A stretch of 5,425 nucleotides of DNA, taken from the NCBI GenBank assembly GCA_023453655.1, contig JAEXTE010000342.1, forward strand, positions 1 through 5,425, in the 5' to 3' direction. Both the position numbers and the translations under genes were made by a program. This document shows, piece by piece, positions 1 to 5,396 of the stretch. Each line of letters begins with the position of its first letter. Position 1 is the first letter of the stretch. This DNA is from Pseudomonadota bacterium (GTDB lineage Bacteria; Pseudomonadota; Gammaproteobacteria; Xanthomonadales; Xanthomonadaceae). The notes under the pieces are model-generated. The model did no database searches. It saw only the letters and a program-made list of their open reading frames with translations, and was not told where the DNA came from.

Positions 1-95
1 GCCACCTGCTCCGGCGGCGGGCCCCCGCCAGGCTCCTGCGCCTGCGCGACGGGAAGCAGCAGCAGTACGGCGGCCAGCAGCAGGCGTGGGCTCAT
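1..95 (-). CDS. N-terminus of an exported protein of unknown function (partial, runs off left edge)
   Basis: The minus strand opens with ATG at 95 and stays open to the window edge, giving 31 codons. The translation begins MSPRLLLAAVLLLLPVAQAQ. This is a clear Sec signal peptide: an Arg at position 4, a leucine/alanine-rich core at residues 5-14, and an A-Q-A cleavage site at 17-19. The mature protein starts QEPGGGPPPEQ, a flexible Gly/Pro linker. The rest lies outside the window, so no function can be given. There is no convincing Shine-Dalgarno sequence before the ATG. An in-frame ATG at 128 would add 11 residues, but it would put a charged and polar stretch in front of the signal peptide, so 95 is preferred. 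The gene follows the GGT-family gene after 56 bases on the same strand and may be co-transcribed with it. Confidence 0.6.
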   Translation of the reverse strand, partial: MSPRLLLAAVLLLLPVAQAQEPGGGPPPEQV

Positions 96-123
96 GGCGG
101 ACGGTCCATTGAAAGTCGGCCAC

Positions 124-129
124 AGCATA
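124..129 (-). promoter_or_regulatory. -10-like box TATGCT before the left-edge exported protein
   Basis: The minus strand reads TATGCT here, four of six matches to TATAAT plus a favourable T at the end. It lies about 28 bases upstream of the ATG at 95. A CTGACG hexamer (150-155, overlapping the end of the GGT-family gene) is a partial -35 match, but the 20-base spacer is too long to be convincing. If active, the box would give the left-edge gene its own transcript with a short leader. This is a sequence match only. Confidence 0.2.
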
Positions 130-151
130 GCCGCGCGGGATCGGGGGATCG

Positions 152-1861
152 TCAGTACCCTGCCGCCTGCCCGTCCTTGCGCGATTCGCTGGCGCCGGTC
201 CAGCCGCCGTGCGGATTGGCCATGATCGCCTGGTAGCCGCCATAGGGGCCGTCGGCGAAGCGCACGCTGTGGCCCTTGCGCATCAGTGCGCGCACGGTTT
301 CGTAGGGAAAGCCGGTCTCCAGCTCGATGCGGCCGCCGTCGGCCATCGCCTCGGCCTGCCCGGCCGGCTCGGTGGAGCCGTCGTGCTGGATGCGCGGCGC
401 GTCGCCGGCCTCCTGCAGGTTCATGCCGAAGTCGATCAGGTTGAGCAGGATCTGCACGTGGCCCTGGGGCTGCATCGCGCCGCCCATCACGCCATAGCTC
501 AGCCACGGCTTGCCGTCCCTGGTCACGAAGGCCGGAATGATGGTGTGGAACGGCCGCTTGCCCGGCGCGAAGCTGTTCGGGTGGCCTTGCTTGAGCACGA
601 ACTGCTCGCCACGGTCCTGCAGGATGAAGCCCAGCCCGGGCGGCGCCATGCCGCTGCCCATGCCGCGGTAGTTGGACTGGATCAGCGAGACCATCATGCC
701 GTCGGCATCGGCGGTGGTCAGGTAGATCGTGTCGCCCTCGTTGAGCTGGGGGATGATGCCCGGCTCGACGGCGGGCATCGCGCGGTCCATCGAGATCAGC
801 TTGCCGCGTTCGCGCGCGTAGGCCTTCGAGATGAGCCGTTCGACCGGGCTGCGGTAGAACTCCGGATCGGCATAGCTCGCCGCGCGATCGGCGAAGGCCA
901 GCTTCTTGGCTTCGGTGAACAGGTGCACGTGCTCGGGGCTGCCGAAGCCGTAGGCCTTGAGGTCGTAGGGCTCGAGCAGGTTGAGGATCTGCAGCGCGGC
1001 GATGCCCTGGCCGCTGGGCGGCAGCTCCCACACGTCGTAGCCGCGGTAGCTGGTCGAGACCGGATCGACCCACTCGCCCTCGTGCGCGGCCAGGTCATCA
1101 AAGGAGAGGAAGCCGTCGTTGGCCTTGAAATAGGCGTCGATGGTGCGGGCGATCCCGCCCTTGTAGAACGCGTCGCGACCGCCCTCGGCGATCTGCTGCA
1201 GGGTATTGGCGAGGTTGGGGTTCTTCCAGGTCTCGCCGCTGCGCGGGGCGCGGCCGTCGATGGTGAACTGTTCGCGGAAGCCCGGCCACTTCGACAGGCG
1301 CGGCACCGAGCGGTCCCAGTAATAGGCGATGACCTCGTGCACCGGATGGCCATTGCGCGCGTAGGCAATCGCCGGCGCGAGGTTCTCGGCCATCGTCCGC
1401 CTGCCGAAGCGCCCGTGCAGGGCGAACCAGCCGTCGACCGCACCGGGCACCGTGACCGGCAGGGGGCCGTGCGAAGGAACCTCGCTGAGGCCGCGACGCT
1501 CGAACTCGGCCAGGCTCAGCGACTTCGGCGAACGCCCGGAGCCGTTGTAGCCATGCAGCTTCCTGGTCTTCGGATCCCAGACGATGGCGAACAGGTCGCC
1601 GCCGATGCCGTTGCCGGTCGGCTCCATCAGGCCGAGCGCGGCGTTGGCGGCGATGGCCGCGTCGACCGCGCTGCCGCCGGCCTTCATCACGTCCAGCGCG
1701 ATCTGCGTGGCCAGCGGGTGCGAAGTGGCCGCCATCGCGTTTGGCGCGTGCACTTCGCTGCGCGTGGCGAACGTGTGTCCGGTGATGCGGTCGGCAGCGC
1801 CGGTCGCCGCCGCGCAGGCGGCCAGCGCAGCGAGGGTGAGGATGCGGGCTGTGCGGCGCAA
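152..1861 (-). CDS. Gamma-glutamyltransferase family protein (Ntn-hydrolase, YwrD/acylase-like branch), exported
   Basis: 569 residues, close to the usual 530-590 of the family. Members are made as one chain, cut themselves before a threonine, and use that Thr as nucleophile to hydrolyse or transfer an acyl group such as gamma-glutamyl. Visible here are the N-terminal signature around 41-95 (NAMAATSHPLA, GGSAVDAAIAANAALG, GNGIGGDLF), the processing and catalytic site NEGDT at 374-378 (Thr378, codon 728-730), and the oxyanion GG at 460-461 in GVMGGAMQPQGHVQ, followed by IDFGMN. Aligned by eye to E. coli GGT, the gamma-glutamyl-binding Arg114, Asn411, Gln430, Asp433 and Ser462/463 become Ser, Tyr, Arg, Gln and His/Thr. 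The lid loop is about nine residues shorter. The true substrate is thus open; YwrD-like or cephalosporin-acylase-like enzymes share such changes. The start is TTG at 1861 with GGAG eight bases upstream (1870-1873). It gives MRRTARILTLAALAAC, an export signal with lipobox LAAC (Cys16). The reading frame stays open upstream, but only as a shadow of the next gene. Confidence 0.93.
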   Translation of the reverse strand: MRRTARILTLAALAACAAATGAADRITGHTFATRSEVHAPNAMAATSHPLATQIALDVMKAGGSAVDAAIAANAALGLMEPTGNGIGGDLFAIVWDPKTRKLHGYNGSGRSPKSLSLAEFERRGLSEVPSHGPLPVTVPGAVDGWFALHGRFGRRTMAENLAPAIAYARNGHPVHEVIAYYWDRSVPRLSKWPGFREQFTIDGRAPRSGETWKNPNLANTLQQIAEGGRDAFYKGGIARTIDAYFKANDGFLSFDDLAAHEGEWVDPVSTSYRGYDVWELPPSGQGIAALQILNLLEPYDLKAYGFGSPEHVHLFTEAKKLAFADRAASYADPEFYRSPVERLISKAYARERGKLISMDRAMPAVEPGIIPQLNEGDTIYLTTADADGMMVSLIQSNYRGMGSGMAPPGLGFILQDRGEQFVLKQGHPNSFAPGKRPFHTIIPAFVTRDGKPWLSYGVMGGAMQPQGHVQILLNLIDFGMNLQEAGDAPRIQHDGSTEPAGQAEAMADGGRIELETGFPYETVRALMRKGHSVRFADGPYGGYQAIMANPHGGWTGASESRKDGQAAGY

Positions 1862-1869
1862 GGGTCGGG

Positions 1870-1873
1870 CTCC
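1870..1873 (-). promoter_or_regulatory. Ribosome binding site GGAG deciding a TTG start
   Basis: The minus strand reads GGAG, eight bases before TTG 1861-1859. There is no ATG or GTG at the expected N-terminus. The TTG is the codon that places a two-arginine n-region directly before a hydrophobic core, so this site together with the signal peptide fixes the start of the GGT-family gene. Confidence 0.6.
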
Positions 1874-1922
1874 GTCGGCGATGCGATGCGCGCACCTTAG
1901 CGCGGAACCCGCAGGCTGCGGC

Positions 1923-2573
1923 CTACGGCCAGCTGGGCGGGTCCTCGGCCCACGCCGCGAGCACCTCGGCCAGCGTGGCGCGATCGGCCTCGCTCCAGTC
2001 GGGCAGCTGCGCGGCCATGCTGGCCGGATCGCTCCAGCGTTCGGGCCAGGTGCGCACCGCGGCGGCGTACCAGGCCACCGCTTCGGCACGGCGGTCCAGG
2101 CGCCACAGCGCCAGCGCCAGCGTCGGCGGCACCCAGTCGTAGCGCACCACCGGGTTGCTGCCGGCCTGCACCCACAGCCCGAGCGCCGCCTCGACGTCGC
2201 CATTGCGATAGAGGTCCCAGGCCTGGTTCCACTGCAGCGAACGGCGGCGCTGGCTGCCGGCGGAGGTGGATTCGAGCGCACGCGCATACAGCGCCATGCC
2301 CGTCTCGGTGCGACCGCCGGCCATGGACAGATGCGCCAGCTGGCCGATGGCCTGGTCGGCATTGCGGCCGCCCCGATCCATCAGCCGGACCAGCTGCGCC
2401 ACCGTCGCATCGTGGTCGCCCTCTTGGGCGACGATCGGCCGCGCGGCGGCGTCCTCGTCGAAATAGAACTCGGCCGGCCGCGGCAGCGATTGCGCGGCCG
2501 CAACCGGCGCGGACAGCAGAACGAACAGCCCAAGCAGGCCAGCGCGCGCAAGCGCGCGCGAAATGGTGCGCAT
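1923..2573 (-). CDS. Secreted TPR-like repeat protein of unknown function
   Basis: 216 residues. Start ATG 2573 is chosen because AGGGGG (2581-2586) sits seven bases upstream and because it begins a clean signal peptide: n-region MRTISRALAR, hydrophobic core 11-24, cleavage after AAA at 25-27 (mature QSLPRPAEFYF). The mature part is almost all helical. Segments at about 72-103, 112-138 and 148-178 have the TPR look of a small residue/aromatic helix pair with A-W-x-L-Y-x-x-G-D and L-A-x-x-W-x-L-x-R-x-A-E-A-x-x-W-Y. They are degenerate and could be Sel1-like or unrelated alpha-solenoid repeats. No catalytic motif is seen, so a scaffolding or binding role in the periplasm is inferred. It is the first gene of a minus-strand unit with the GGT-family enzyme 61 bases downstream, but a functional link is unproven. 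Trp is frequent in the last 100 residues. Confidence is high that it is a gene and low on its role. Confidence 0.8.
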   Translation of the reverse strand: MRTISRALARAGLLGLFVLLSAPVAAAQSLPRPAEFYFDEDAAARPIVAQEGDHDATVAQLVRLMDRGGRNADQAIGQLAHLSMAGGRTETGMALYARALESTSAGSQRRRSLQWNQAWDLYRNGDVEAALGLWVQAGSNPVVRYDWVPPTLALALWRLDRRAEAVAWYAAAVRTWPERWSDPASMAAQLPDWSEADRATLAEVLAAWAEDPPSWP

Positions 2574-2580
2574 CGTGATT

Positions 2581-2586
2581 CCCCCT
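2581..2586 (-). promoter_or_regulatory. Ribosome binding site of the TPR-like gene
   Basis: AGGGGG on the minus strand, seven bases before ATG 2573-2571. It rules out the longer open frame that reaches 2678. Confidence 0.6.
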
Positions 2587-2613
2587 GTCGGACTTCCACA
2601 GCTCCGTGCCCGC

Positions 2614-2619
2614 ATTCTA
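2614..2619 (-). promoter_or_regulatory. Weak -10-like box TAGAAT upstream of the TPR-like gene
   Basis: The minus strand reads TAGAAT, five of six matches to TATAAT, about 41 bases before the ATG at 2573. No acceptable TTGACA-like -35 lies 16-18 bases further up (CCACGT is there instead). It is the best promoter candidate for the minus-strand unit within the divergent intergenic region, but it rests on one hexamer. Confidence 0.25.
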
Positions 2620-2704
2620 ACCGCCTTGTTCCGGCGACGTGGCCGCAGGAGGTCCGCGCAGGACGCCGGCGGTCGCATTCCGGAGTGGCGTTACGGGTCC
2701 GCGC

Positions 2705-2751
2705 CCCTAGGACACGCCCTAGCTGCCGCAGCGCCGCGCGCGCGGCTAGGG
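2705..2751. repeat. CTAG-centred repeat cluster in the divergent intergenic region
   Basis: CCCTAG occurs at 2705-2710 and again at 2717-2722, a 12-base period. Its reverse complement CTAGGG lies at 2746-2751. The second and third copies extend to a seven-base inverted repeat, CCCTAGC (2717-2723) and GCTAGGG (2745-2751), with a GC-rich 21-base loop. It sits 30-76 bases upstream of the lipase start at 2781. It could be a protein-binding operator or an mRNA hairpin. I know of no regulator with this site. Confidence 0.4.
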
Positions 2752-2770
2752 TGACCATGCCATCGGGTAT

Positions 2771-2775
2771 GGAGG
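2771..2775 (+). promoter_or_regulatory. Ribosome binding site GGAGG deciding the lipase start
   Basis: GGAGG is five bases before ATG 2781. The alternative in-frame ATG at 2757 has only TAGGG at a similar distance and would add eight residues (MPSGMEAD). The stronger match favours 2781. Confidence 0.55.
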
Positions 2776-2780
2776 CCGAC

Positions 2781-4370
2781 ATGGTCAGCGGGATTTCAAT
2801 GGTTGCCGACTCCGGTACGCGCATGCCGCTGCCGCCGCCTTCGCAGCTCGCGACCGCGACCAGCGCGCAGGCGCCCCTCGGCCCCTGGCGCGCCGAACCT
2901 GCCTACCACCCGCAGCTGCAGCCGCCGGGTTCCTCCCCCGCCGGCGGCCCGCAGCCCTCCCAGGCCGGCGGCGCCTACGGGATTCCGCCCGGACGGACGC
3001 TGGGCGACATCGCCGGCGGCACGCAGGCGCAGCCCTTCGACGTCACGCTCTCGCAGCTGGCCACCGCGGTCTACGGCACCCGGGGCGATCCGCCGGAGGG
3101 CTGGAGCGCGATCAGCGACCAGCAGCTGCAGGACCTGGGCGTGCGCGATCCGCAGGCCTGGCGCCTGCAGTTCCTCGGCGCCAACGACAGCGTGGGCGGC
3201 AACGCGCAGGAATTCCGCGCCGAGGTCTATACCGATGGCGAGGGCAACTACGTGCTGTCCTACCGCGGCACCGCCGAAGGCGCCGACGACTGGGACAACA
3301 ACTTCCGCCAGGGCCTGGGCTACGAGACCCGGGACGGCGACAAGTTCAGCGTCACCGCGGTCAACACCGCGGTCGAGTTCGCGCGCGTGTTCGGCGACAA
3401 CCCGGGCGGGCAGTCGACCAATCTCGCGATCACCGGGCATTCGCAGGGCGGCGGCCTGGCGTCGGTGGGCGCATTGGCCAGCGGCGTGCCGACGGTGACC
3501 TTCGACGCCTCGGGCATCCATCCCAACACGCTCGATCGCATCGGCATCGATCCGCAGCGCGCGCGCGAGGTCGCCGAGGGCGGGCAGATCCGCGCCTATT
3601 CGCTGCAGGACGACGCGCTGACCAAGGCACAGGACAGCTGGATCACCGGCATCGTCGCACCCGATGCGCTGGGGACCCAGATCGTGGTCAAGCCGGCCAG
3701 CGCCGACGAGCACAACATGTTCAACAACTACGGGCCGATGGAACTCGACGGCCTCTCGCCGGCGCAGCTGGCGCTGGTCAACGCCGGGGTCGAGGCCGGA
3801 CGCCATACGCCGTTCCTGCCCATCAATCCGTTGACCGGAGTGGCGACCGGCGTCGCCAACCTCGGCGGCAACCTGGCCTACAGCGCGATCAGCCACAGCC
3901 CGAACGCACTGACCGCCGGCATGGTCGAACACCAGCCCTGGCAGGCCGGCTACGAGAATCCGTCCAACCTTGGCCGCGACCTGCAGAACCTGCTGCCCGA
4001 CGTGGCCAAGGACGACTACGCCCGCAACGTGCACGACTTCGCCACCGATATCGATGCGGTGAAGGCCAACGAATTCGCCGAGGGCCGCTACGTCCAGGGC
4101 GGCGTGCGCCTGGCCGGCGACTTCGCCGAAGGCGCCTTCAACTCGGTCGGCGCCACCGTGGACGGCTACGCCGACACCCTGGCCGCGAGGATCGATGAAC
4201 AGGTCGACGGCTGGATCGGCGACGTGCTGTCGGGCGCGGTGGACGGCGGCGGCGACGCGATCGAGTTCGTGGCCGATGCGGGCGGCCAGGCGGTCGAGAT
4301 GCTTGCCGACGGCGCCGGCTGGGTGGCGCAAGGCGCGGTCAACCTGGTCGGTGGCCTGTTCGGCCGCTGA
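2781..4370 (+). CDS. Alpha/beta-hydrolase lipase, class-3/Mbeg1-like, candidate secreted effector
   Basis: 529 residues. Residues 16-70 are Pro/Gln/Gly-rich and probably disordered. A lipase domain follows at about 85-320: VLSYRGT (158-164, typical of the strand and oxyanion-hole region of class-3 lipases), the nucleophile elbow ITGHSQGG (217-224, Ser221, codon 3441-3443), a likely catalytic Asp at 277 or 278 in YSLQDDALT, and a likely His at 311 in ADEHNM. The expected product is a lipid- or phospholipid-ester hydrolase; the substrate cannot be read from sequence. Residues 320-440 have no recognised domain. Residues 440-529 form Gly-punctuated amphipathic helices ending GGLFGR. There is no signal peptide, no transmembrane helix in the catalytic part, and no Gln-rich XVIPCD-type C-terminus. 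Such a protein would stay cytoplasmic or leave by a dedicated system such as T6SS. An ankyrin lipoprotein follows 62 bases downstream, which suggests an effector-immunity pair (inference). An ordinary intracellular lipase is the alternative. Start at 2781 is set by GGAGG; 2757 is possible. Confidence 0.9.
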   Translation: MVSGISMVADSGTRMPLPPPSQLATATSAQAPLGPWRAEPAYHPQLQPPGSSPAGGPQPSQAGGAYGIPPGRTLGDIAGGTQAQPFDVTLSQLATAVYGTRGDPPEGWSAISDQQLQDLGVRDPQAWRLQFLGANDSVGGNAQEFRAEVYTDGEGNYVLSYRGTAEGADDWDNNFRQGLGYETRDGDKFSVTAVNTAVEFARVFGDNPGGQSTNLAITGHSQGGGLASVGALASGVPTVTFDASGIHPNTLDRIGIDPQRAREVAEGGQIRAYSLQDDALTKAQDSWITGIVAPDALGTQIVVKPASADEHNMFNNYGPMELDGLSPAQLALVNAGVEAGRHTPFLPINPLTGVATGVANLGGNLAYSAISHSPNALTAGMVEHQPWQAGYENPSNLGRDLQNLLPDVAKDDYARNVHDFATDIDAVKANEFAEGRYVQGGVRLAGDFAEGAFNSVGATVDGYADTLAARIDEQVDGWIGDVLSGAVDGGGDAIEFVADAGGQAVEMLADGAGWVAQGAVNLVGGLFGR

Positions 4371-4407
4371 CTTGTGTGGCGCCGGATCGCGACCGCTTGC
4401 GCGGCGC

Positions 4408-4413
4408 TATGAT
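4408..4413 (+). promoter_or_regulatory. -10-like box TATGAT before the ankyrin lipoprotein
   Basis: TATGAT matches TATAAT at five of six bases and lies 19 bases before the ATG at 4433, in the 62-base gap after the lipase. No good -35 is seen at the normal distance. A transcript from here would have a leader of only about a dozen bases without a Shine-Dalgarno sequence. The same letters also contain the alternative ATG 4409, so the match could be coincidental. Confidence 0.3.
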
Positions 4414-4432
4414 CGCCGCTCCAATACCGCGC

Positions 4433-5170
4433 ATGCGCCGCACTTTCGCGATCGTGTCCGCGCTGGTCCTATGCCTCGCCGCAGGGTGTGCCCGGCCGTC
4501 CATGAGCAACGACGCGTTCTCCAGTCCTGAACTCGCACCGCTGTCGGCGGCAGTGGCGCGCGGCGACGCGGTCGAGATCCGCCGCCAGCTCGAAGGCATC
4601 GACGTCGACGCGCCGGGCAGCGACGGCAGCACCCTGCTGCTGGCCGCGATCTCCAAGGGTCAGGCCGCGAGCGTGCAGGCGCTGCTCGAGGGCGGCGCCG
4701 ATCCGAACCGGGTCGGCCCGCGCGGCGAGACGCCGGTGCATGCGGCGGCATTCTCGGGCAGGCCGGAACTGCTGGAGCTGGTGCTGGCCCACGGCGGCGA
4801 TCCCGATGCACGCAATCCGGAAACCGGCGCCACGCCGCTGGTGCAGGCCCTGCTCTCGCCCAATCTAACCCAGTACCAGGTGCTGCTGCGCGCGGGCGCC
4901 GACCCGGACATCGCCGACCGCAACGGCGACACGCCGCTCCATGTCGCCGCGCGCACCAACAACGGCGGCGCGATCCTCGAACTGCTCGGCAAGGGCGCTT
5001 CGCCGCTGGCGCGCAACGGCGGCGGGGCGAGCTTCCAGTCGTATTACTTCGGCTACAACCGCGCCCTCCTCAACGACCGCGCGCTGGGCGAGCGCAAGGC
5101 GGTGGCGGACTGGCTCAAGGCCAATGGCGTGCCGCTGGAGGTTTCGGTCGATGCGGCTGACCAGCGGTAG
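4433..5170 (+). CDS. Ankyrin-repeat lipoprotein, candidate immunity protein
   Basis: 245 residues. It opens with a lipoprotein signal: MRR, hydrophobic core 5-17, then AAGC with Cys19 as the acylated residue. Position +2 is Ala, not Asp, so outer-membrane sorting facing the periplasm is expected. After a linker rich in Ser/Pro/Ala (20-40), ankyrin repeats run at about 63-95, 97-128, 130-162 and 163-194. Hallmarks are GETPVHAAAFSGRPELLELVLAHGGDPD and GDTPLHVAARTNNGGAILELLGKGA. A degenerate last unit (197-235) holds an aromatic cluster QSYYFGYN and ends DWLKANGVPLEV. Ankyrin stacks bind proteins and have no catalysis. Start ATG 4433 is chosen because it gives a textbook signal peptide. ATG 4409 adds MIAAPIPR and is less likely; neither has a Shine-Dalgarno sequence. 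The gene is 62 bases behind the lipase on the same strand with no terminator between. Protection against that lipase in the periplasm is the main hypothesis; a general protein-binding lipoprotein is the alternative. Confidence 0.92.
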   Translation: MRRTFAIVSALVLCLAAGCARPSMSNDAFSSPELAPLSAAVARGDAVEIRRQLEGIDVDAPGSDGSTLLLAAISKGQAASVQALLEGGADPNRVGPRGETPVHAAAFSGRPELLELVLAHGGDPDARNPETGATPLVQALLSPNLTQYQVLLRAGADPDIADRNGDTPLHVAARTNNGGAILELLGKGASPLARNGGGASFQSYYFGYNRALLNDRALGERKAVADWLKANGVPLEVSVDAADQR

Positions 5171-5197
5171 TCGGGAACAGGGATAGGTCGGGGCGCT

Positions 5198-5232
5198 GCC
5201 CCCACCCCAGCCCTCCCCCGCAAGCGGGGAGG
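5198..5232. repeat. REP-like palindromic element, copy 1
   Basis: A GC-rich unit made of GCCCCCACCCCA, then a G and the imperfect palindrome CCCTCCCCCGC-AA-GCGGGGAGG, with one unpaired C in the left arm. It begins 27 bases after the ankyrin gene stop. Its reverse complement recurs at 5320-5355 with only a substitution and a one-base length difference. As RNA it would form a strong hairpin without a U-run, so it may limit 3' decay or act in rho-type termination. Similar palindromes are scattered through Xanthomonadaceae genomes (from memory). Confidence 0.7.
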
Positions 5233-5319
5233 AGCAAGGCCGCCGCACGACGCTACTTTCCAATACCCGGCGAGAGCTCTGATTCGCGGCGTTCGCCACG
5301 GCCGCAAAATGTCTGACCC

Positions 5320-5355
5320 CCTCCCCCGCTTGCGGGGGAGGGTTGGGGTGGGGGC
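5320..5355. repeat. REP-like palindromic element, copy 2 (inverted relative to copy 1)
   Basis: The unit reads CCTCCCCCGC-TT-GCGGGGGAGGG and then TTGGGGTGGGGGC. It is the inverse of the copy at 5198-5232. Including the C at 5319, the palindrome has an 11-base perfect stem (5319-5329 with 5332-5342). The two copies enclose 87 bases (5233-5319) with no open frame or other motif I recognise. Together they could fold into one long hairpin and resemble a paired REP (BIME-like) element. Confidence 0.7.
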
Positions 5356-5396
5356 CCCCGAAGCAACGAGCCCATTACCCGCGTACGCGCCGAGCC

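Noticed and set aside
209..1900. Long plus-strand open frame antisense to the GGT-family gene
   Set aside because: The translation is Ala/Val/Gly/Arg/His-rich without domains, and the opposite strand encodes a clear conserved enzyme.
1909..1921. Small hairpin CCGCA-GGC-TGCGG directly after the TPR-like gene stop, considered as a terminator
   Set aside because: The stem is only five bases and no T-run follows on the minus strand, so it would not stop transcription into the GGT-family gene.
1862..2362. N-terminal extension of the GGT-family frame
   Set aside because: The extra 167 residues are a shadow of the TPR-like gene. The signal peptide and GGAG site place the start at 1861.
2563..2754. 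Small plus-strand open frame in the divergent intergenic region
   Set aside because: Arg/Ala-rich, no ribosome site, overlaps the start of the TPR-like gene and the regulatory region; nothing supports coding.
1584..2780. Open plus-strand frame that runs from 1584 into the lipase
   Set aside because: It overlaps two well-supported minus-strand genes, has low-complexity Ala/Arg/Pro content, and the lipase has its own ribosome site at 2771. It is a product of high GC content.
2796..4331. Long minus-strand open frame antisense to the lipase
   Set aside because: It is the mirror of a gene with recognisable catalytic motifs, has no ribosome site or family motif, and is biased in composition as expected of a shadow frame.
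4098..4370. XVIPCD-type T4SS secretion domain at the lipase C-terminus
   Set aside because: The tail lacks the Gln-rich end and the conserved RIDHV-like motif I associate with that domain; it is Gly/Ala/Asp/Val-rich instead.
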